11,305 nucleotides of DNA. Origin: Gemmatimonadota bacterium. GTDB lineage: Bacteria; Orphanbacterota; Orphanbacteria; Orphanbacterales; Orphanbacteraceae. Location of the stretch: positions 1 to 11,305 of the forward strand of contig JABDJQ010000025.1 of the NCBI GenBank assembly GCA_013002425.1, given 5' to 3'. Below, one piece after another: positions 1 through 8,531 of this stretch. The position numbers and the translations under genes were made by a program. The first letter of the stretch is position 1. Every line of letters begins with the position of its first letter. The notes under the pieces are model-generated. The model saw only the letters and a list, made by a program, of their open reading frames with translations, did not search any database and was not told where the DNA came from.

Positions 1-1582
1 GGCCTGCGAAGCGCCCGCCGATCGCGACGTACATGACGGTCTGCCCGAGCTTGCGCAGATCTTCCGCACGGGTCGCATCACCGGCGCTCGGAGAAGCGCC
101 GGCTTCCTGCATCATCGCCTGATTACCGATCGCGATCTCCTGCCCGTCGACCATGCCGTGAACGCCCTTGCCCGTGACGCTTTGAAAGTCCGCCGGCTCG
201 CCGAAGGAAATCTTCTTCGCACGCGTTTCCCTGACAATGGCGTCCGCGAGAGGATGCTCGCTTGCGCGTTCGATCGCGGCCGCCGCCGCAAGCAGGGCGG
301 TCTCGTCGAAACCGTCCGCCGGCTCGATACTGACGAGTGCAGGCTCTCCCTCTGTCAGCGTACCGGTCTTGTCGACGACGAGGGTGTCGACCGTGCGCAG
401 CGCCTGGATCGCCTCGGCGTTGCGAAAGAGCACACCGACTCCGGCCCCCTTGCCCGTCGCTACCATGATCGACATCGGCGTCGCGAGACCGAGCGCGCAC
501 GGACAGGCGATGATGAGGACCGCGATTGCGTTCAGCAGGGCATACGCAAGCTTCGGTTCGACGCCGAACGTAGCCCACGCGATGAAGGTCAGAACCGCGA
601 TGATCAGGACCGCCGGCACGAACCACGCTGCGATGGTGTCGGCGAGCTTCTGGATCGGGGCGCGGCTTCGCTGGGCGTGGGCCACCATCTCGACGATGCG
701 CGACAACAGCGTTTCCGAGCCGACTTTCTCCGCCCTCATCAGGAGACTGCCCGTCTTGTTGATCGTGGCGCCGATGAGCACGTCACCGGATCCCTTCTCG
801 ACCGGTATCGCTTCCCCGGTGACCATTGACTCGTCCACCGAACTCGCGCCCTCGATTACGACTCCGTCCACCGGGACCTTCTCACCAGGCCGGACACGCA
901 GCCGATCTCCCGGCTCGACGTCGTCCATCGGGATTTCACGTTCGCTTCCGTCGTCGTCGACAATGCGCGCCTCTTTCGCGGCCAGGCCGAGCAACGTTCG
1001 AATCGCGGCACCGGTCTGCGAACGGGCGCGGAGTTCGAGAACCTGTCCGAGCAGGATCAGCGTGGTGATGACGGCGGCTGCTTCGAAGTAGACGCCCACC
1101 TGCCCCCCGTGCGAACGGAACGACGCCGGGAAGATTGCGGGAACGAGCGCGGCGACGACGCTGTAGCCGTACGAGACGCCGACGCCGATCCCGATCAGCG
1201 TGAACATGTTGAGGCTGCGATTGACGATCGATTCCCAGGCCTTGCGGTAGAACGGCCAGGCTGACCAGAGACAGACGGGCGTGGCGAGAAGGAGCTCGAG
1301 CCAGATGCGGACACGATGCGAGATGAGCCGCGAAACGGGCTCCCCGGGGAGCATGTCGCCCATGCTGAGCGCGAGGATCGGTACGGTAAGCACGGCCGCG
1401 AACCAGAAACGCCGCGACATGTCGCGAAGCTCGGAATCGTCCTCCTGTTCGGGGGCGGGAACACCCATCGGCTCGAGCGCCATGCCGCACTTGGGGCAGC
1501 TGCCCGGACGGTCGGCGACGACTTCCGGATGCATCGGACAGGTCCACTTCATTCCTGCAGAAACCGAACGCGATTCGTTCAT
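1..1582 (-). CDS. copA: Copper/silver-translocating P1B-type ATPase, N-terminal HMBD (C-terminus outside window)
   Basis: This is a P1B ATPase that would export Cu(I)/Ag(I) from cytosol to periplasm at the cost of ATP. 527 residues are visible; the ATP-binding hinge (GDGxND) and last two membrane helices lie beyond the window edge. Seen in order: an HMBD at residues 13-38 (CPMHP, then CPKCGM) in place of the usual GMxCxxC ferredoxin-like domain; four hydrophobic segments (about 59-75, 92-110, 125-150, 165-182); actuator-domain TGEA at 255-258; the ion-binding CPC (C360, C362) in CPCALGLATP; the phosphorylation site D404 in DKTGTLT; SEHPLA at 441-446; TGKGV at 470-474. CPC plus HMBD resembles SilP/CopA proteins. 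The YN and MxxSS helix motifs that would confirm Cu(I) are not visible. The start has an AAAGGGA ribosome site 6 nt upstream, inside the 16-nt gap after the pump's TAA, so it is probably the last-but-cotranscribed gene of the efflux operon. Confidence 0.95.
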   Translation of the reverse strand, partial: MNESRSVSAGMKWTCPMHPEVVADRPGSCPKCGMALEPMGVPAPEQEDDSELRDMSRRFWFAAVLTVPILALSMGDMLPGEPVSRLISHRVRIWLELLLATPVCLWSAWPFYRKAWESIVNRSLNMFTLIGIGVGVSYGYSVVAALVPAIFPASFRSHGGQVGVYFEAAAVITTLILLGQVLELRARSQTGAAIRTLLGLAAKEARIVDDDGSEREIPMDDVEPGDRLRVRPGEKVPVDGVVIEGASSVDESMVTGEAIPVEKGSGDVLIGATINKTGSLLMRAEKVGSETLLSRIVEMVAHAQRSRAPIQKLADTIAAWFVPAVLIIAVLTFIAWATFGVEPKLAYALLNAIAVLIIACPCALGLATPMSIMVATGKGAGVGVLFRNAEAIQALRTVDTLVVDKTGTLTEGEPALVSIEPADGFDETALLAAAAAIERASEHPLADAIVRETRAKKISFGEPADFQSVTGKGVHGMVDGQEIAIGNQAMMQEAGASPSAGDATRAEDLRKLGQTVMYVAIGGRFAG

Positions 1583-1598
1583 GCTCGATCCCTTTCTA

Positions 1599-4500
1599 TT
1601 AGGTCGTGGATTTTCCTGCGCGCCGTTCCTCGACCGCGCAATACAGTACCGGAACCAGAATCGTCGACAGCACGACGAAGATCATGCCGCCGAACGACGG
1701 AATCGCCATCGGAATCATGATGTCCGCGCCCCGGCCGGTCGACGTGAGCACCGGAAGCAGCGCGAGAATCGTCGTGCCGACTGTCATGAGACAGGGGCGG
1801 ATGCGCTGCCGGCCGGCGGCCAGTGTCGCTTCGCGGATCTCGGCGATCGATTTCGGTTTGAGCCGTTCGAACGACTGCCTGAGATACGTACCGATGATGA
1901 CGCCGTCGTCGGTCGCGATTCCGAAGAGCGCGAGAAACCCGACCCAGACCGCGACGCTCAGATTCACGGGATGCACGAGAAAGAGTTCGCGCATCGAAAC
2001 ACCGAGCAGCGGGAAGTCGAGAAACCAGCTCTGCCCGTAGAGCCAGAGCATCAGGAAGCCGCCCGCCCACGCGATGCCGACGCCCGTGAATACGAGCGAG
2101 GCGGTTACGGCGGAGCGGAACTGGAAGTACAGAATCAGAAAGATCACGGCGAGCGAGAGCGGGAGCACGACCGAGAGACGCTTCTGCGCGCGTACCTGAT
2201 TCTCGTAACTCCCCGCGAACGTGTAGCTGATTCCGGCCGGGACCGTCAGTTCACCGGACGCGATGCGCGTGTCGAGCCAGTCCCGCGCGTTTTCGACCAC
2301 ATCGACTTCGGCGATGCCGTCCTCCTTGTCGAAGATCACGTAGCCGAGCAGGAACGTGTCTTCGCTCTTGATCACCTGCGGGCCGCGCACGTAGCGGATG
2401 TCGGCCAGTTCGGCAAGAGGGATCGACGCGCCGCCGGGAGAGGATACGAAGATGCGCTCGATGTCATCGATGTTGTCGCGCAGCTCGCGCATGTAACGCA
2501 CGCGTACGGGGTAACGCTCGCGGCCTTCGACCGTGCGGGAGACAGGCTTGCCGCCGATCGCCGACTCGATCACGTTCTGCACGTTCTCGAGATGAATGCC
2601 GTGGCGCGCGATCGACTGCCGATCGATATGGATCTCGTAGTACGGCTTCCCGACGATGCGATCGGCGATCACCGTGTTCGCGCGAACGCCGGGCACCTGT
2701 TTCAGTTCGCGCTCGAGTTCGAGGCCGAACGCTTCGATCGCAGGAAGATCGGGACCTTTGATCTTGACGCCGAGGGGGGCGCGCATTCCGCTCTGGAGCA
2801 TCACGATACGCGCGGCGATCGGCTGCAGTTTCGGTGCCCCTGTCGTGCCGGGGATCTTCGTTGCACTCCCGATCGCGTCCCAGATGTCTTCGGGGCTCCG
2901 CACGCCTGGCCAGGCGGTGCGCCCGTCGTTCAGGTCCGGGTCGAGCGCGGGACGCCAGACGCGGAACGGGCGACCGCGGCGATCCGGTATCAGCGCTCCG
3001 GCTTCGTCGCGTTCGAACCGTCCTGCCACGACATACGGTTCGCCGTCGGGCGCGTTCACGCTATCTCCTTCCGCCGTCCGGAAGAGATCGTTCTCGTTCC
3101 GGTCGAAGCGGAATCGCAGTCGTCTTCCCGCATCATCGTGCAGGTACTCGGCGTGGTAGTCGATAATCGTCTCGATCATCGATACCGGGGCAGGATCGAG
3201 TGGCGATTCCACGCGTCCGAGCTTTCCTACGGCGCTCCGCACTTCGGGAATCGACTGAATCGACATGTCCTGCTTGCGCAAGACGTCGTACGCTTCGCCG
3301 ATCGATGCGTGAGGCATTGTCGTCGGCATGAACAGAAACGAACCTTCGTCGAGCGCCGGCATGAACTCGCGCCCGAGTCCCGGGAACGCGTGCGCCACCG
3401 CGCTGACGGGGGCGAACGTGCGAACCGGGCCGGGCAGCCACGGGAAGAGCCTGTCGAATCCGAGCCACGACATGCCGCCGAGAAGCAGAACCGCGCCCGG
3501 AATCATCAGAAACTTCCGTTTGTTGGCGAGAGCCCAGCCGAGGATTCGGGAGTACGCCCTCTGGTACAGAAGCAGCGCGCCGAGAAGGCCGCCGATCATC
3601 AGGAACACGAAAAGGACGTTGCGGACGAGCCCTCTTTCCGGGCCGAGCGGAAGCCATTCCATCGACAGAACGACGAGCACGATGCCCGCCACGATCAAAG
3701 GTACGTATGGCCGCGCGGCCCGGGTCGCTTTCTTTCTTCTACGAAACAGAATGTGCGCGGCGGCCGGAATGATGAAAAGCGCGACCAGTACGGCCGCCGT
3801 CAGTGCGAAGGTCTTCGTGAACGCGAGCGGGCGGAAGAGTTTTCCCTCGGCCGCGGTCAGCGTAAAGACGGGCAGAAAACTGACGACGGTCGTGGCGACC
3901 GCGGTCAGTACCGCGCTGCCGACTTCACGCGAAGCGCGCTCGACGATCGCGAGCCGTGATTCGCCCGGATCGGCCGATTCGAAGTGCTTCAATATGCTCT
4001 CGCAGACTACGATTCCCATGTCGACCATGGTGCCGATCGCGATCGCGATACCGGACAGGGCGACGATGTTCGCGTCGATGCCGAACGTGCGCATCCCGAT
4101 GAAGCACATGAGAACCGCGAGCGGCAGGAGCGCCGCGATGAGGAGCGAACTCCGCAGGTAGAGGACCATCAGAATCACGACGAGGATCGTCACGAGAATC
4201 TCTTCGCGAAGCGCCGTCTCCAGCGTCTCGATCGTCTCGTGAATGAGCTCCGTGCGATCGTAGAAAGGCACGATCGTGAGTTGCGAGACGGTGCCGTCTT
4301 CGAGTGTTTTCTTCGGCAGTCCCGGCGCGATCTCCGCGATCTTTTCCTTCACGGCTTCGATGGTCGCGAGCGGGTTCTCTCCGTAGCGGACGACGACGAC
4401 GCCACCGACGACTTCGGCGCCTCCCTTGTCGAGCACACCGCGGCGGAGCGCGGGGCCGAGCTGCACGTGAGCCACGTCCCTCACGAGTACCGGCGTGCCG

Positions 4501-5345
4501 TCCTCCGCGCGCACAACCGAGTTTTCGAGATCGCTGACTTCCCGCACGAACCCGACGCCCCGGATCGCGTACTCGACGCCGTTTCGCTCTATGGTTCGGG
4601 CGCCGACGTCCAGATTCGACATCCGGACCGACGCGATCACCTGCTCGAGCGTGACGCCGTATGCGCGCATCGCCTCCGGATCGACATCGACCTGATACTC
4701 CTGAACGAATCCGCCGACGGACGCCACTTCGCTGACGCCCTTCGCCGACGCGAGCGCGTAGCGAACGTGCCAGTCCTGCGTGCTGCGAATCTCGTGCGGA
4801 TCCCAGCCACCCGTCGGCTTGCCGTCGGGGTCACGACCTTCGATCGTGTACCAGAAGATCTGACCGAGCGCGGTGGCATCGGGCCCGAGGGCGGGCTTCG
4901 CTCCGTCAGGCAGCGTCCCTGCGGGAAGACTCGCCAGCTTTTCGAGAATGCGCGAACGCGACCAGTAGAACTCGACGTCTTCTTCGAAGATCAGGTAGAT
5001 CGTCGAAAAACCGAACATCGAGAAACTGCGCACGGTCTTCACGCCCGGAATCCCGAGCAGTGAAACGGTGAGCGGATAAGAGATCTGATCTTCGACGTCC
5101 TGCGGGGAGCGCCCTTCCCATGTCGTGAAGACGATCTGCTGATTCTCGCCGATATCGGGAATCGCGTCGACGTGTACAGGGTCACGCGGCAGGTCGCCGA
5201 TGAACGGCAGGCCGCCGAAGTTCCAGTCGAACGGCGCGACGAGCGTGCCCCATGCCACGATACCTGTCACGAGGATGGCAACCACGAGCTTCTGGCGAAG
5301 AAAGAAACTGATCATGCGGTCGAGAATGCTCGCCTGAGTACTCAT
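1599..5345 (-). CDS. cusA: CusA-type heavy-metal RND efflux pump, long form (1248 aa)
   Basis: This is an inner-membrane, proton-driven pump that would expel Cu(I)/Ag(I) through the adaptor and outer-membrane factor encoded just upstream. The three methionines that bind Cu/Ag in E. coli CusA (M573, M623, M672) align with M673 (LFMPTT), M723 (VSMIET) and M849 (IVMLQSG), which supports monovalent-metal specificity over CzcA-type Zn/Co export. Helix 4 keeps the proton-relay aspartate (D442, GTMVDMGIV). It has about 200 residues more than E. coli CusA (1047 aa): two extra hydrophobic segments near 547-594, a roughly 77-residue periplasmic insertion near 730-808, and a longer loop near 1103-1127. 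At the other relay positions it has ATDDGV (D1146, D1147) where E. coli has AAEFGV, and C1185 where E. coli has lysine. The ATG was chosen because MSTQASILDRMISFF gives the normal RND amphipathic start and overlaps the adaptor stop as ATGA. No strong ribosome site precedes it, so translation is probably coupled. Confidence 0.95.
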   Translation of the reverse strand: MSTQASILDRMISFFLRQKLVVAILVTGIVAWGTLVAPFDWNFGGLPFIGDLPRDPVHVDAIPDIGENQQIVFTTWEGRSPQDVEDQISYPLTVSLLGIPGVKTVRSFSMFGFSTIYLIFEEDVEFYWSRSRILEKLASLPAGTLPDGAKPALGPDATALGQIFWYTIEGRDPDGKPTGGWDPHEIRSTQDWHVRYALASAKGVSEVASVGGFVQEYQVDVDPEAMRAYGVTLEQVIASVRMSNLDVGARTIERNGVEYAIRGVGFVREVSDLENSVVRAEDGTPVLVRDVAHVQLGPALRRGVLDKGGAEVVGGVVVVRYGENPLATIEAVKEKIAEIAPGLPKKTLEDGTVSQLTIVPFYDRTELIHETIETLETALREEILVTILVVILMVLYLRSSLLIAALLPLAVLMCFIGMRTFGIDANIVALSGIAIAIGTMVDMGIVVCESILKHFESADPGESRLAIVERASREVGSAVLTAVATTVVSFLPVFTLTAAEGKLFRPLAFTKTFALTAAVLVALFIIPAAAHILFRRRKKATRAARPYVPLIVAGIVLVVLSMEWLPLGPERGLVRNVLFVFLMIGGLLGALLLYQRAYSRILGWALANKRKFLMIPGAVLLLGGMSWLGFDRLFPWLPGPVRTFAPVSAVAHAFPGLGREFMPALDEGSFLFMPTTMPHASIGEAYDVLRKQDMSIQSIPEVRSAVGKLGRVESPLDPAPVSMIETIIDYHAEYLHDDAGRRLRFRFDRNENDLFRTAEGDSVNAPDGEPYVVAGRFERDEAGALIPDRRGRPFRVWRPALDPDLNDGRTAWPGVRSPEDIWDAIGSATKIPGTTGAPKLQPIAARIVMLQSGMRAPLGVKIKGPDLPAIEAFGLELERELKQVPGVRANTVIADRIVGKPYYEIHIDRQSIARHGIHLENVQNVIESAIGGKPVSRTVEGRERYPVRVRYMRELRDNIDDIERIFVSSPGGASIPLAELADIRYVRGPQVIKSEDTFLLGYVIFDKEDGIAEVDVVENARDWLDTRIASGELTVPAGISYTFAGSYENQVRAQKRLSVVLPLSLAVIFLILYFQFRSAVTASLVFTGVGIAWAGGFLMLWLYGQSWFLDFPLLGVSMRELFLVHPVNLSVAVWVGFLALFGIATDDGVIIGTYLRQSFERLKPKSIAEIREATLAAGRQRIRPCLMTVGTTILALLPVLTSTGRGADIMIPMAIPSFGGMIFVVLSTILVPVLYCAVEERRAGKSTT

Positions 5346-7126
5346 TGTGCGGCCTGACTTTCGCTCGCCGCGGCGTCTCGAGACAGAACGACCTTGGTCA
5401 GCGAACCGCAGCGGTACATCGCGGATCCGAAGTACGGGTTTTCGGTCTGACTCCCCGTTTGCAGCCAGTCGGCGCCCTTGTTGTGATCGGCCATCGGGCA
5501 ATGGAAGATCGAGACCGTTTTCGCGTATTCGGGACGGAACGTTTCGGTGATGGGGATCATCGCGTTCGACATGGGTAAGAATGCGCCGCGCGCGGCGGCG
5601 AGATCGGCCGCGCCCTCCAGGGCATGGGCTGCCCTTGCGGCCTGCATCGAAAGTGCCTCCCATTCGGAGCGCGCGGTTCGCGCGAGAACCGAAGGATCGA
5701 TCGCTTGGAGTTCCTGTGCGAGAGCAGTCGCCGCTTTCTTTGCCGAGCCAAGATCATCCACGCTCAGTGCGGTGCTGACTGCGAGGTAGTGACCGAGGGC
5801 GCCTCCCGCGCTCTTTCGAAAGATCGCCGAAATCGTGCCGTGGTCCGTGCTTCCCGCGCTCATCATGCTCGTTTTCGCCTGGATCTGGAGCGCGCTGTCG
5901 ATCTTGAAGGCGCCGTTCGTCACGACGCGCTCCCCTTCGCGAAGCCCGCTCCGCACGACCTGCATGTCGCCCGCGCGCGTTCCGAGCACGACTTCGCGGC
6001 CCGCGTAGCGCCCCGGCTCCTCTTCGACGTAGACCACCGCGCGTTTTCCCGTTACGAGCGGAGCGGTCGCGGGGATCACGAGCGGATCGCCTGCGCCTTC
6101 GTCCCCGGTCCACGGTGCGCGGATCGTCGCGCGCGCAAACAGCCCCGGCTTCAGTCGGCCGTCTTCGTTCTTCACGGCAACGCGCACCTTCGCGGTTCGC
6201 GTCTTCATGGCAAGCGTCGGATCGATGAATTCGATCGAACCTTCGAATGTCTCGCCGGGGAATGCCCCTGTCTCGAACAGGACGTCCTGTCCCGTTCGGA
6301 GCCACGGAAGATCGGATTCGTACGCGTCGAGTTGCAGCCAGAGCTGCGAAAGGTCCGTGATCGAAAAGAGATGCTGTCCTTCTTTGAACGTGGACCCCTC
6401 GGATACGGCGCGATGGGTAATCGTGCCGCTCACCGGGGCTACGATCGTGATGCTCGTCATCGGCGTTCCGCTCTTTTCGATGGAACTGATCTGAGCGTCG
6501 GTCAGACCCCACAGGCGCAGTCGTTCGCGCGCCGCGTCGACCGCTGACGACGCCGATCCTGTTCGCGCACTGGCGCGCCCCGCTTGAATCAGCGCTTCCT
6601 GCGCGGAGTACGCCTCGGGGCTGTAGAGCTCGTAGAGTCGGTCGCCTCTGCGAACCGAGGCGCCTTCGAAGTCGACGTACAGCTTTTCGACGCGCCCGGG
6701 AACCCAGGCGGTGATCTCACGAACCCGCGGCTCGGCGACTTCGACGGTGCCGAGCAGGCGCAGGCTTTTCGCTACAGGTCTTCGCACGGCGGCGACGGTT
6801 TGTACTTCCGCGATCGCGCGGGCTCCCGGCGAGAGCGTGAGTGTCCGTGGTCCGTCATCCGCGCCGCCGGCTGATGTTTCGATCGGAATGAGGTCCATGC
6901 CGCAGATCGGGCACTGGCCCGATTCCGGCATCTGAATCTGCGGGTGCATCGAGCATGTCCAGGTCGTCGCTTCGGCCGCATCCGTTTCCATACCCTGGGC
7001 CGGCGCGTCGTGTTCGTGCGTCGCGCCGGAGCGCATGGAGGCGCCGAAGTAGCCGATCGACAAAGCCGCAAGGATGGTGGCTCCCCATACGGCGGGCAGT
7101 TTCCATGAACGGGTGAATCGCGTCAT
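5342..7126 (-). CDS. cusB: CusB-type periplasmic adaptor with HMBD and DUF3347-like C-terminal domain
   Basis: This is the membrane-fusion protein linking the RND pump to the outer-membrane factor, and it probably also delivers metal to the pump. The 594 residues read as: N-terminal membrane anchor (about 12-30); His/Met-containing linker; HMBD at 56-81 (CSMHP, then CPICGM; C58, H61, C72, C75, M77); barrel-sandwich lipoyl halves around a short helical hairpin (about 130-255, including WVPGRVEKLYV and APVSGTITHRAVSEGSTF); beta-barrel and membrane-proximal domains (about 260-420); and a C-terminal extension (about 430-580) that resembles DUF3347, ending in FHCPMADHNKGADWLQ and NPYFGSAMYRCG with C543 and C573. 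E. coli CusB (about 407 aa) lacks both the HMBD and this tail, so two extra likely metal sites are present. An AAGGAAG ribosome site lies 7 nt upstream, inside the preceding gene. It overlaps both neighbours by ATGA, implying stoichiometric, coupled synthesis. Confidence 0.94.
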   Translation of the reverse strand: MTRFTRSWKLPAVWGATILAALSIGYFGASMRSGATHEHDAPAQGMETDAAEATTWTCSMHPQIQMPESGQCPICGMDLIPIETSAGGADDGPRTLTLSPGARAIAEVQTVAAVRRPVAKSLRLLGTVEVAEPRVREITAWVPGRVEKLYVDFEGASVRRGDRLYELYSPEAYSAQEALIQAGRASARTGSASSAVDAARERLRLWGLTDAQISSIEKSGTPMTSITIVAPVSGTITHRAVSEGSTFKEGQHLFSITDLSQLWLQLDAYESDLPWLRTGQDVLFETGAFPGETFEGSIEFIDPTLAMKTRTAKVRVAVKNEDGRLKPGLFARATIRAPWTGDEGAGDPLVIPATAPLVTGKRAVVYVEEEPGRYAGREVVLGTRAGDMQVVRSGLREGERVVTNGAFKIDSALQIQAKTSMMSAGSTDHGTISAIFRKSAGGALGHYLAVSTALSVDDLGSAKKAATALAQELQAIDPSVLARTARSEWEALSMQAARAAHALEGAADLAAARGAFLPMSNAMIPITETFRPEYAKTVSIFHCPMADHNKGADWLQTGSQTENPYFGSAMYRCGSLTKVVLSRDAAASESQAAQ

Positions 7127-8505
7127 GGCGAGTCTTCCTTTCCGAGCGGGGAGGATGCCTGTCCGCCCGCGAGTCTTTCGAGTGCGGCTCCGGCATTCGC
7201 ACGGTCAGCCGCCGCGCGCTCTCTTGCGAGCGCGAATTCGAGCAAGGTTCGTTCTGCATCGATCAGGTCGAGGAAGTCGGACGTCCCTGTCATGAATGAA
7301 GACGTGCTCGTTTCGTACATCTCCTCGGCACGGGGAACGAGGACCTCGTCGTACAGATCGATGCGACGACCGTGGTCGCGATATTCGAAGAGGGCCAGTT
7401 CCCATTCCGCACGCAGCCGGTTCTTTTCGTCGGCAAGGCGCTCTTCCGATGCGCGCATGCGGGCGCGCGCCTCGTTCTTCTCGGCCTTGTACCTGCCGAG
7501 CCAGAGCGGAAGCCGGACGCTTGCCATCGCGATCGCCGCGTCCTGTCCGTTATCAGGCGGACTCGCGACTTCGGATTTGTCCGTCACGATGTATTCGACT
7601 CCGAGCGTGAGGTCGGGAACGGCGCTCTTCCCCGCAAGGTCGCTCGCGGCTCGGGCCTTTTCGATCATGGCTTCGAGCTCGCGAATGCGCGGGTTCGCGT
7701 CGAGAGCCTTCACATTTTCGTCATCTTCGTACGGGAGGGTGTAGGCGGCAGACGCGGGAACGACGAGATCATGTGAAGGAGGGAGGTCGAGTTCGGCGCG
7801 GAGACTCTGCACGAGCGGATTCCGGCGATCGCGCAGCGTACGGACCCTGTCTTCCAGGCGCCCGTGTTCGATCTGCGTCTTCAGGACGTGTGCGTACGAC
7901 CGCCGGCCGGACGCGTACTCCTTGAGCAGCACCTCCTCCAGCGACTCGAGAAGCGCCACGTTCTCTTCCGTGATTGCGATCGCGTGCTCCAGATACACGA
8001 GCTCGTTCCAGAGCTTCGTAACGCGCTCGCGAAGCGCCAGGCGCGCGGACTCGAAACGGGCGGCCGCGGCGTTCGCTTCATGAACCGCCACCTCGCCCCT
8101 GAGACCGAGTTTCCCGAACAGCGGGAAGCTCTGGGCCAGCCCGAACCTCTGATTCTGGGGCCCCACACGTGTTTCCACGGACTGGAGGAAGTACGCGTAC
8201 GTGAAGTTCGGATCCGGCAGCGCACGCGCTTGCGGAACACGGTCGAGCGCCGCTTTCCAGTCTTCACGTTTCGCCTGCAGTGCCCGGTTCGAGCGAACCG
8301 ATTCTTCCAGCAGCGAAGCCAGCGTGATGTCGGCCGGGGCGATGCGATCATCGCCGCCGGAGTCCGCGCTTTCGGGGCGCGCCGCGTAAGCCCTCTCCCA
8401 TTCGTGGCGTGCCTGCCGTTCCCCCGTCGTGCCGCACCCGGCGAGAACGAGAAGCGCGAGTGAGATCGTGAACAGGCGCGCGCGTGTTTTACCAGTTCGG
8501 TTCAT
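7123..8505 (-). CDS. TolC/CusC-type outer-membrane efflux lipoprotein
   Basis: This is the outer-membrane channel of the tripartite efflux system. The 460-residue product begins with a lipoprotein signal peptide: basic MNRTGKTRAR, a hydrophobic stretch, then the lipobox LAGC with C24 as the predicted lipidated residue. Two OEP-type repeats follow. The first starts near residue 62 (SLLEESVRSNRAL) and includes PQARALPDPNF; the second starts near 272 (IRELEAMIEKARAASDLA) and ends with the TGTSDFLDLIDAERTLLE helix. Long Arg/Glu/Ala-rich helical stretches (150-240, 340-445) match the TolC periplasmic tunnel. The length is close to E. coli CusC (457 aa), but I see no clear NodT-style N-terminal pattern, so I leave the symbol blank. 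The ribosome site GGGAGA is 7 nt before the ATG; the gap to the preceding gene is 26 nt. Its stop overlaps the adaptor start as ATGA. Confidence 0.92.
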   Translation of the reverse strand: MNRTGKTRARLFTISLALLVLAGCGTTGERQARHEWERAYAARPESADSGGDDRIAPADITLASLLEESVRSNRALQAKREDWKAALDRVPQARALPDPNFTYAYFLQSVETRVGPQNQRFGLAQSFPLFGKLGLRGEVAVHEANAAAARFESARLALRERVTKLWNELVYLEHAIAITEENVALLESLEEVLLKEYASGRRSYAHVLKTQIEHGRLEDRVRTLRDRRNPLVQSLRAELDLPPSHDLVVPASAAYTLPYEDDENVKALDANPRIRELEAMIEKARAASDLAGKSAVPDLTLGVEYIVTDKSEVASPPDNGQDAAIAMASVRLPLWLGRYKAEKNEARARMRASEERLADEKNRLRAEWELALFEYRDHGRRIDLYDEVLVPRAEEMYETSTSSFMTGTSDFLDLIDAERTLLEFALARERAAADRANAGAALERLAGGQASSPLGKEDSP

Positions 8506-8531
8506 GTCGCCATCTCCCGGTCGTTCAAGGC

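Noticed and set aside
1281..3959. An 892-codon open frame on the plus strand opposite the pump gene
   Set aside because: Its product is Arg/Asp/His/Glu-rich with no recognisable domain, and it mirrors a clear CusA coding frame. Long antisense frames are common in high-GC genes.
3984..5063. A 359-codon open frame on the plus strand opposite the pump gene
   Set aside because: Same reasoning: highly charged composition, no domain, antisense to well-conserved RND sequence.
5346..5663. Upstream extension of the pump start to 5663
   Set aside because: It would overlap the adaptor gene by over 300 nt and add a basic, low-complexity leader. The ATG at 5345 gives the normal RND N-terminus and an ATGA overlap.
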